Below the pieces are notes generated by a model. It had not been told where the DNA came from. It did no database searches and worked only from the letters and a program-made list of their open reading frames with translations. Position numbers and translations under genes: made by a program. A stretch of DNA of 10,467 nt from positions 1 to 10,467 of the forward strand of contig JACOSF010000261.1 in NCBI GenBank assembly GCA_016179005.1, read 5' to 3'. This DNA comes from Acidobacteriota bacterium (GTDB taxonomy: Bacteria; Acidobacteriota; Terriglobia; Acidiferrales; UBA7541). Of the stretch, positions 6,584 through 10,467 are shown one piece after another. How positions within the stretch are numbered: position 1 is the stretch's first letter; every line of letters starts with the position of its first letter.

Positions 6584-6820
6584 TTATTGGGCGGAATGCC
6601 CGCTGGCGTGCCGCGCGATGAGCTGCTCCATCTCGTCCTTCACACGCAGCTTCATTTTTTTCAGCGCGGCGAGGCGATTGATGTCCTCCACGCTCAGGTA
6701 TGGGTCCTTGGTGAGTTGCTGGACTTGACGTTCGTACTGGGAGTGTTCCTGGGCCAAGCGTTGCAGTTCAGAATCGCTGGTAAGGAGTTGCTCGCGAAGC
6801 TCACGAGTCGCAGTGGACAT
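6584..6820 (-). CDS. DUF465 (YdcH-like) small coiled-coil protein
   Basis: A 78-residue, highly charged, helical protein with heptad-like runs throughout (ELREQLLTSDSELQRLAQEH, and a LAALKKMKLRVKDEMEQLIA segment). It matches the DUF465/YdcH family of short coiled-coil proteins, which often contain LK..KL.LKDE..; here the KKMKLRVKDE segment is that signature. The ATG at 6820 is chosen over the longer in-frame start because GGAGG sits 7 nt upstream and homologous proteins start in this way. It lies 91 nt downstream of rimI and 70 nt upstream of psd. The molecular role of the family is unknown; no enzymatic motif is present. Confidence 0.85.
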   Translation of the reverse strand: MSTATRELREQLLTSDSELQRLAQEHSQYERQVQQLTKDPYLSVEDINRLAALKKMKLRVKDEMEQLIARHASGHSAQ

Positions 6821-6864
6821 CAGTTCGCCTCCAGTTTTTTCGCTTCCCCTCCCCCTCACGCCGA

Positions 6865-6893
6865 ACGTAACACAAGCCCGCGGGAAGAATCAA
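6865..6893 (-). promoter_or_regulatory. Weak candidate promoter before the DUF465 gene
   Basis: On the minus strand TTGATT (6893-6888), a 17-nt spacer and TTACGT (6870-6865) precede the DUF465 start by about 45 nt. The -10 is poor. It could give the lipid/LPS part of the run independent transcription, but evidence is thin. Confidence 0.28.
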
Positions 6894-6911
6894 GGCGATG
6901 TCTCACGATTG

Positions 6912-7397
6912 TTAATCATCCTCTCCGAGCCCACACGAAAGCACCAGCGCATCTTCTACGGGTGATGCGTAGTAGTGCTTCCGCCGGCCGGCCGGCCGGA
7001 ACCCATGCCGCTCATAGAAGGCAATGGCCCCGGCGTTGGAGGCCCTCACTTCCAGGAACGCGCGCTGACCTCCAAAACTCCGCGCCGCCGCCAGGGCCCC
7101 ATCCAGCAGCCGTGAGGCAATGCCTGTCCTTCTGGCTCCCGGCAGCACAGCGAGATTCAGAATCTCCATCTCTTCTCCGGAGAACAAGCCGGCCAGAAAT
7201 CCAACGGGTGTTCCATCCACCTCCGCGACCCAGGCACAGTGCCCCGCAGGAAGTCTCGCGGTTACTGCATCTTTATCGGAAACAAAGAATGATCGCCACG
7301 CCGCAGCAGGCCACTGCGCTGCTTCCGGGCTTGCTTGCTGAATGATGAGGATTGCGTCGAGTTCCGCCGCGGCCACTCTTCGGAGCGTCACCATCAT
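6912..7397 (-). CDS. rimI: RimI-like GNAT N-acetyltransferase
   Basis: RimI acetylates the N-terminus of ribosomal protein S18 in E. coli, and homologues may act more broadly. This 161-residue GNAT protein has the acetyl-CoA loop ARRTGIA at 88-94 following the ILNLAVLP strand. The strongly RimI-like block LEVRASNAGAIAFYERHGF (115-133) contains Glu116 and Tyr128, the positions of the E. coli RimI catalytic Glu and Tyr. HYYASPVEDALVLS closes the domain, as in RimI. I chose ATG 7397 because it forms an ATGA overlap with the tsaB stop; ATG 7394 immediately follows and a longer frame exists to 7436 within tsaB. tsaB-rimI is a widespread gene pair. No Shine-Dalgarno is visible, so translation is likely coupled. 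Confidence 0.92.
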   Translation of the reverse strand: MMVTLRRVAAAELDAILIIQQASPEAAQWPAAAWRSFFVSDKDAVTARLPAGHCAWVAEVDGTPVGFLAGLFSGEEMEILNLAVLPGARRTGIASRLLDGALAAARSFGGQRAFLEVRASNAGAIAFYERHGFRPAGRRKHYYASPVEDALVLSCGLGEDD

Positions 7398-8104
7398 TGT
7401 GCCGGGGTTTTGAAGTTGAGTTCGGCGTCCGTGCACCGGACATAGTTCGCGTCCAGGTGCAGCGCGTCCACCGTTTCTCCGCGCCGCGCGCGCTCCCGTC
7501 CAAGCTGCCCGATCAGCGGCGCCAGCACCGGCGAAGCCTGCCCTACCGGATTATTGGCGAAGCCTGACTTTTCCAATTCAAAATACAGCAGCGACGGCGC
7601 CGGCGAAATGAACGCCGGGCCGCCCTCGATGTTCTCTCGAAATTCGGCGCTCAGCCAGGCGAGGAACTCGGACAGCTTTTCAACCCTCTCGTCTTGATGT
7701 CGCCGAAGGGCATGGGCTCCCCGCTCGTAGAGCGCTCCAAAGATCTGCCCGCGCCGCGCGTCCAGCACCGGCGCCACCCACTTCCCCGGCGCAGATGACT
7801 GCACGGCCACCGCCTCCAGCGCGCTCACCGCCGCAATCGGCTTGGCGTGGACCTCGGCCCAGCCCTTCACCGCGGCCAGGCCCACGCGCAGGCCGGTAAA
7901 CGACCCCGGCCCCGCCGCCACGGCATACAGATCGAACGCGGGGAGCTCGAGCCGCAACTCGCCCAGCAGAATCTCCAATTGGCGAAACATCCGCGAGGAG
8001 TAGTTCTCCTCCCCGGTGGTGCAAATCACCCCCAGGAGTTGGTCGTCGCGCAGCACGGCCAGGCTTCCAGAGGCTGAGCTCGTGTCCACCGCCAGCACTA
8101 GCAT
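7394..8104 (-). CDS. tsaB: tRNA t6A biosynthesis protein TsaB
   Basis: TsaB is the ASKHA-fold scaffold partner of TsaD in the complex that adds threonylcarbamoyl to A37 of ANN-decoding tRNAs. The 236-residue protein (E. coli TsaB is 231) begins with the phosphate-1-like motif MLVLAVDTSSASGSLAV and has the diagnostic GPGSFTGLRVGLAAVKGWAE at 65-84. The region equivalent to the family's HS..L reads YSSRMF, a minor variation. DARRGQIFGALYE is also TsaB-like. The start at ATG 8104 fits the family. A -10-like TAGAAT ends only 6 nt before this ATG and there is no Shine-Dalgarno, suggesting a leaderless message. It is the first gene of the minus-strand run. Confidence 0.95.
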   Translation of the reverse strand: MLVLAVDTSSASGSLAVLRDDQLLGVICTTGEENYSSRMFRQLEILLGELRLELPAFDLYAVAAGPGSFTGLRVGLAAVKGWAEVHAKPIAAVSALEAVAVQSSAPGKWVAPVLDARRGQIFGALYERGAHALRRHQDERVEKLSEFLAWLSAEFRENIEGGPAFISPAPSLLYFELEKSGFANNPVGQASPVLAPLIGQLGRERARRGETVDALHLDANYVRCTDAELNFKTPAQ

Positions 8105-8110
8105 TCAGAG

Positions 8111-8116
8111 ATTCTA
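8111..8116 (-). promoter_or_regulatory. -10-like element abutting tsaB
   Basis: Minus-strand TAGAAT (8116-8111), one mismatch to TATAAT, followed by CTCTGA and then the tsaB ATG. Transcription would begin at or next to the start codon. No convincing -35 is visible 15-19 nt upstream. Confidence 0.45.
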
Positions 8117-8212
8117 CCCCAGCCTGGTGCCCAAAATGGAATCGCGGTTCGTTGTCTCCGGATCTGCCGGGCTTGCCCAGAGCGAAGCGAAGGGTTCGCC
8201 CAGTTTGCTGTA

Positions 8213-8234
8213 GGACAGGCTTTCCAGCCTGTCC
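8213..8234. repeat. REP-like intergenic palindrome
   Basis: GGACAGGCT (8213-8221) and AGCCTGTCC (8226-8234) form a perfect 9-bp inverted repeat around TTCC. No T-run follows. From memory, this ACAGGCTTTCCAGCCTGT type of palindrome recurs between genes in Acidobacteriota; only one copy is in this window, so repetition is not shown here. Confidence 0.55.
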
Positions 8235-8317
8235 GCATTGCCGGTGTCTCTCGAGACAGACGTAGAAAATGGCAATTTTGCCCTCTTGCCCCCGCCGAAA
8301 TGTTTCTGCATATTCAC

Positions 8318-8346
8318 TTGACGCCTGTAAGCCTTGTGTCTAGAAT
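8318..8346 (+). promoter_or_regulatory. Near-consensus sigma-70-type promoter for carD
   Basis: TTGACG (8318-8323), a spacer of exactly 17 nt and TAGAAT (8341-8346): each hexamer has one mismatch. Transcription would start near 8353, giving a leader of roughly 22 nt before ATG 8375. Confidence 0.8.
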
Positions 8347-8374
8347 TGGATGTACAGACTGGGGGTCTTCGCCG

Positions 8375-8896
8375 ATGGATTTTAAGATAGGTGATAAGGT
8401 CGTCTATCCGAACCACGGTGTAGGGATCATCGAGCAAATCAGTTACGGCATTTTGAACGGTAAAACCGAGAAGTACTTCCTCCTGAAAATCATGTCCGGC
8501 GGCCTCAAGGTAATGGTGCCGCAAAACAACGTTACCTCCGTCGGTCTGCGCCCCGTCATCCGTTCCCTGGATGCCGCCAAAGTGCTGACCTACATCGAGA
8601 AGGGGTCCTGCTGCTCGCACAACGACTGGAAGCACCGCTTCAAGGAGAATTCCGAGCGCATGCGCACCGGCTCGCTGCTGGAAGTGGCTACTGTGCTGAA
8701 AAGCCTGGTTTCGCTCTCCGGCTCGAAGCCGCTGTCTTTCCGCGAAAAGAAAATGCTGGAGCGCGCCAAGCACCTGCTCGTCAGCGAGTTGGCCACTGCC
8801 CGGAATACCTCCGAGCAGCAAATGGAAGACTCTCTGGTGCGCGCCCTGGCCAAGGCCAAGCTGCAGATGCCCGTGTCTCTCGAGAAATACGAGTAG
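8375..8896 (+). CDS. carD: CarD/CdnL family RNA polymerase-binding regulator
   Basis: CarD/CdnL proteins bind the RNA polymerase beta subunit and stabilise open complexes, especially at rRNA and growth-related promoters. This 173-residue protein has the N-terminal Tudor-like RNAP-interaction domain (MDFKIGDKVVYPNHGVGIIEQI to VPQNNVTSVGLRPVI, residues 1-62) and a helical C-terminal DNA-binding domain. In that domain NDWKHRFKENSERMRTG places Trp85 at the same number as the Trp85 of Mycobacterium tuberculosis CarD that contacts the promoter fork. LSFREKKMLERAKHLLVSELA (120-140) is also strongly family-like. The ATG at 8375 is chosen because the promoter's start near 8353 excludes the longer frame from 8300; a G-rich GGGGG lies 9 nt upstream. 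An unusual CCSH cluster (79-82) precedes Trp85. The gene stands alone, divergent from tsaB. Confidence 0.93.
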   Translation: MDFKIGDKVVYPNHGVGIIEQISYGILNGKTEKYFLLKIMSGGLKVMVPQNNVTSVGLRPVIRSLDAAKVLTYIEKGSCCSHNDWKHRFKENSERMRTGSLLEVATVLKSLVSLSGSKPLSFREKKMLERAKHLLVSELATARNTSEQQMEDSLVRALAKAKLQMPVSLEKYE

Positions 8897-8907
8897 ACGC
8901 CGCCGTA

Positions 8908-8928
8908 GCGCGGGGCTTATCCCCGCGC
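8908..8928. repeat. GC-rich palindrome downstream of carD
   Basis: GCGCGGGG (8908-8915) and CCCCGCGC (8921-8928) are perfect 8-bp arms around CTTAT, 11 nt past the carD stop. No T-run follows, so it looks like a REP-type element or RNA-stabilising hairpin, not a complete terminator. Confidence 0.55.
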
Positions 8929-8948
8929 AATGGAGCCTCCGAACCCTG

Positions 8949-8996
8949 GTCCCGGCAATAACGGCCCTTTGGCGGCCAGCCGGGACTTATGTTTTT
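8949..8996 (+). terminator. Candidate carD terminator with a nested hairpin
   Basis: Outer arms GTCCCGGC (8949-8956) and GCCGGGAC (8979-8986) are perfect over 8 bp; inside them GGCC (8963-8966) can pair with GGCC (8974-8977). The plus strand continues TTATGTTTTT, with five T at 8992-8996. The long inner loop and the TTATG before the T-run make it imperfect. It abuts the stop of the convergent hydantoinase gene. Confidence 0.45.
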
Positions 8997-10467
8997 CTCC
9001 TGCCCTGAGTCCGCCGTGGTGGACCCCACCCGCCTCCGCCCGGCGTCTCCACACGAACTAGCGCCCCGGCCGGCGCATAGAAGCTGCACTTCGCCGCCAG
9101 TCGCTTCGCTTTCCCCTTGACTACCAACTCGTTCTTGCCCTTTGCCCCGGGCGCCCCGCCGGATAGGCCGTAGGGCGACGTTTCGCGACGGTCGCATAGC
9201 AGACCCACCTGCGTTTCGGCCAGGAGTTCGATCTCGCGCACAATCCCATCGCCGCCGCGCCAGCGACCTTTGCCCCCCGACCCGCGCCGCAGCCCATACT
9301 TCCGCACGCGCAGCGGGTAGGCATGCTCCAGCACCTCCACCGGCGAATTCAGCGAATTGGTCATGTGAGTGTGAATGCCGCTCAAGCCGTCCAGCCCCGG
9401 CCGCGCGCCCATGCCGCCCGCAATCGTTTCGTAATAAGCGAACGGCTCCCCGGAGTGCCGCGTGTCCGCACCGCCAAAGGTGAGATTGTTCATGGTGCCC
9501 TGGCTGGCGGCCGGAATCCTCGTGGGGACGGCCCGCGCCAGCGCGCGAAACAGCGTGTCCACAATCCGCTGCGAAGTCTCCACGTTGCCCCCGGCCACCG
9601 CTGCCGGCGGCCGCGCGTTGACGATGCTGCCCTGCGGCGCCACCACGCGGATCGGCCGCATCAATCCGCTCGTCGCCGGCACCTGCTCATCCAGCAGGCA
9701 GCGAAACACGTAAAACACCGCCGACCACGTAATCGCTTCCACAGCATTGATGCTGCCCGCGCACTGCGGCGCCGACCCCGTAAAGTCCACTTCCGCGTGC
9801 GTGCCGCGCTTGCGGATGGTTACGGCAATGCGCAGACGCTGCGGCGCGATGCCGTCGCTGTCCAAGAAATCCTCTGCGCGATACGTGCCGTCGGGAATCT
9901 TCTTCAGCATGGCCCTGGTCATGCGCGCCGAGTACTCCAGCAGGTGCCGTTCGTACGCTTGCACTTCGCGGCGGCCGTACTTCCCCACCATTTCCGCCAG
10001 CCGGCGCTCCCCGATGCGGCATGCGGCGATCTGCGCGGTGAGGTCGCCCTCGCGTTCGCGCGGCGTGCGCACGTTGCGCAGGATAAGCGCCAGCACATCT
10101 TCCACCACGCGCCCCTTCCGGAAAATCTTGACCGGCGGGATGCGCAGTCCTTCCTGAAAAACTTCCCGCGCCAGCCCCATGGAGCCCGCCTGTCCGCCGC
10201 CGACGTCCGCGTGGTGCGCGCGGTTGGCCACGTAGAACATCGCCCTGCGCGAACCGCCAAAATGTACCGGCATCACCATGGTCAGGTCCGGCAGGTGCGT
10301 GCCGCCTTCGTATGGATCGTTCAGCACGGCGACGTCGCCCGCCTCGAGCCGCAGCGCCCGCATGGCCGCTTGCACGGACATGGGCATCGAGCCGAGATGC
10401 ACGGGCATATGGTCGCCCATGGCCAGCACTTCTCCCGCGGAATTGAACACGGCGCAGGAGTAGTCCC
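8987..10467 (-). CDS. Hydantoinase B/oxoprolinase family subunit (5' end beyond window)
   Basis: The minus-strand frame is open from the right edge (DYSCAVFNSAGEV) to a TAA at 8989-8987; about 492 residues are visible. Comparison with HyuB proteins, which have some 45-50 residues before the DYSCA block, shows the true start lies outside; the GTG at 10450 is internal. Family blocks in order are MPVHLGSMPMSV, AVLNDPYEGGTHLPDL (about 46-61), NRAHHADVGGG (81-91), a GSINAVEAITW segment, NNLTFGG, and a glycine-rich tail GLRRGSGGKGRWRGGDG to TPGGGGWGPP (474-483). HyuB partners HyuA in ATP-dependent opening of hydantoins or 5-oxoproline; related pairs carboxylate acetone or acetophenone, so the substrate cannot be named. 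A hyuA gene would be expected beyond the right edge. No sign of decay. Confidence 0.9.
   Translation of the reverse strand, partial: DYSCAVFNSAGEVLAMGDHMPVHLGSMPMSVQAAMRALRLEAGDVAVLNDPYEGGTHLPDLTMVMPVHFGGSRRAMFYVANRAHHADVGGGQAGSMGLAREVFQEGLRIPPVKIFRKGRVVEDVLALILRNVRTPREREGDLTAQIAACRIGERRLAEMVGKYGRREVQAYERHLLEYSARMTRAMLKKIPDGTYRAEDFLDSDGIAPQRLRIAVTIRKRGTHAEVDFTGSAPQCAGSINAVEAITWSAVFYVFRCLLDEQVPATSGLMRPIRVVAPQGSIVNARPPAAVAGGNVETSQRIVDTLFRALARAVPTRIPAASQGTMNNLTFGGADTRHSGEPFAYYETIAGGMGARPGLDGLSGIHTHMTNSLNSPVEVLEHAYPLRVRKYGLRRGSGGKGRWRGGDGIVREIELLAETQVGLLCDRRETSPYGLSGGAPGAKGKNELVVKGKAKRLAAKCSFYAPAGALVRVETPGGGGWGPPRRTQGRRKT

Noticed and set aside
5860..7345. Plus-strand frames of 253 and 277 codons opposite psd, the DUF465 gene and rimI
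   Set aside because: Antisense shadows spanning several real genes and their gaps; compositionally biased and without a family signature.
8300..8374. N-terminal extension of carD from ATG 8300
   Set aside because: It contains the -35/-10 promoter itself, and the family starts at the MDFKIGD segment.
8114..8821. 235-codon minus-strand frame opposite carD
   Set aside because: It is antisense to the well-conserved CarD domain, and its tail runs through the intergenic palindrome and the carD promoter.

Overview
The window looks like a chromosomal housekeeping segment of a GC-rich, Gram-negative bacterium, most likely an Acidobacteriota (Terriglobia-like) genome or metagenome bin. This rests on the LptE-type lipoprotein (an LPS-exporting outer membrane), the PE-synthesis pair psd-pssA, a short CarD/CdnL regulator, strong GC bias with long antisense shadow frames, and palindromic intergenic repeats of a kind I associate with that phylum. 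The phylum call is inference. I see no phage, IS, CRISPR or tRNA.

Layout. (1) 1-1491, minus: a Ycf46-like AAA+ ATPase that runs off the left edge. (2) 1492-1632: a divergent promoter region and a leader hairpin, then rpsT (ribosomal protein bS20) on plus with a very clear intrinsic terminator at 1974-2002. (3) 2005-2301, minus: a small DUF4242 protein with its own good sigma-70 promoter, convergent with rpsT. (4) 2454-8104, minus: eight tightly packed genes, in transcription order tsaB, rimI, a DUF465 small coiled-coil gene, psd, pssA, an Asd/Usg-1-like gene, lptE and holA. Stop/start overlaps (ATGA or TGATG) occur at tsaB/rimI, psd/pssA, pssA/usg-like and lptE/holA, and lptE starts inside the usg-like gene. 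(5) 8105-8374: a divergent intergenic region with a REP-like palindrome, a candidate leaderless promoter for tsaB and a near-consensus promoter for carD. (6) carD on plus (8375-8896), followed by two hairpins. (7) 8987-10467, minus: a HyuB-type hydantoinase B/oxoprolinase subunit cut by the right edge. No gene-free stretch exceeds 300 bases; the longest is 270 bases at 8105-8374.

Functionally the eight-gene run joins tRNA t6A modification (tsaB), S18/protein N-acetylation (rimI), phosphatidylethanolamine synthesis (pssA makes phosphatidylserine, psd decarboxylates it), LPS export (lptE) and the replicative clamp loader (holA). The least expected member is an aspartate-semialdehyde dehydrogenase homologue that lacks the catalytic cysteine and resembles E. 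coli Usg-1, so it is probably a pseudoenzyme. The most unusual DNA-level feature is four tandem copies of a 7-nt unit inside the lptE signal-peptide coding sequence. I did not find a wholly new system here; these two are the observations most worth following.
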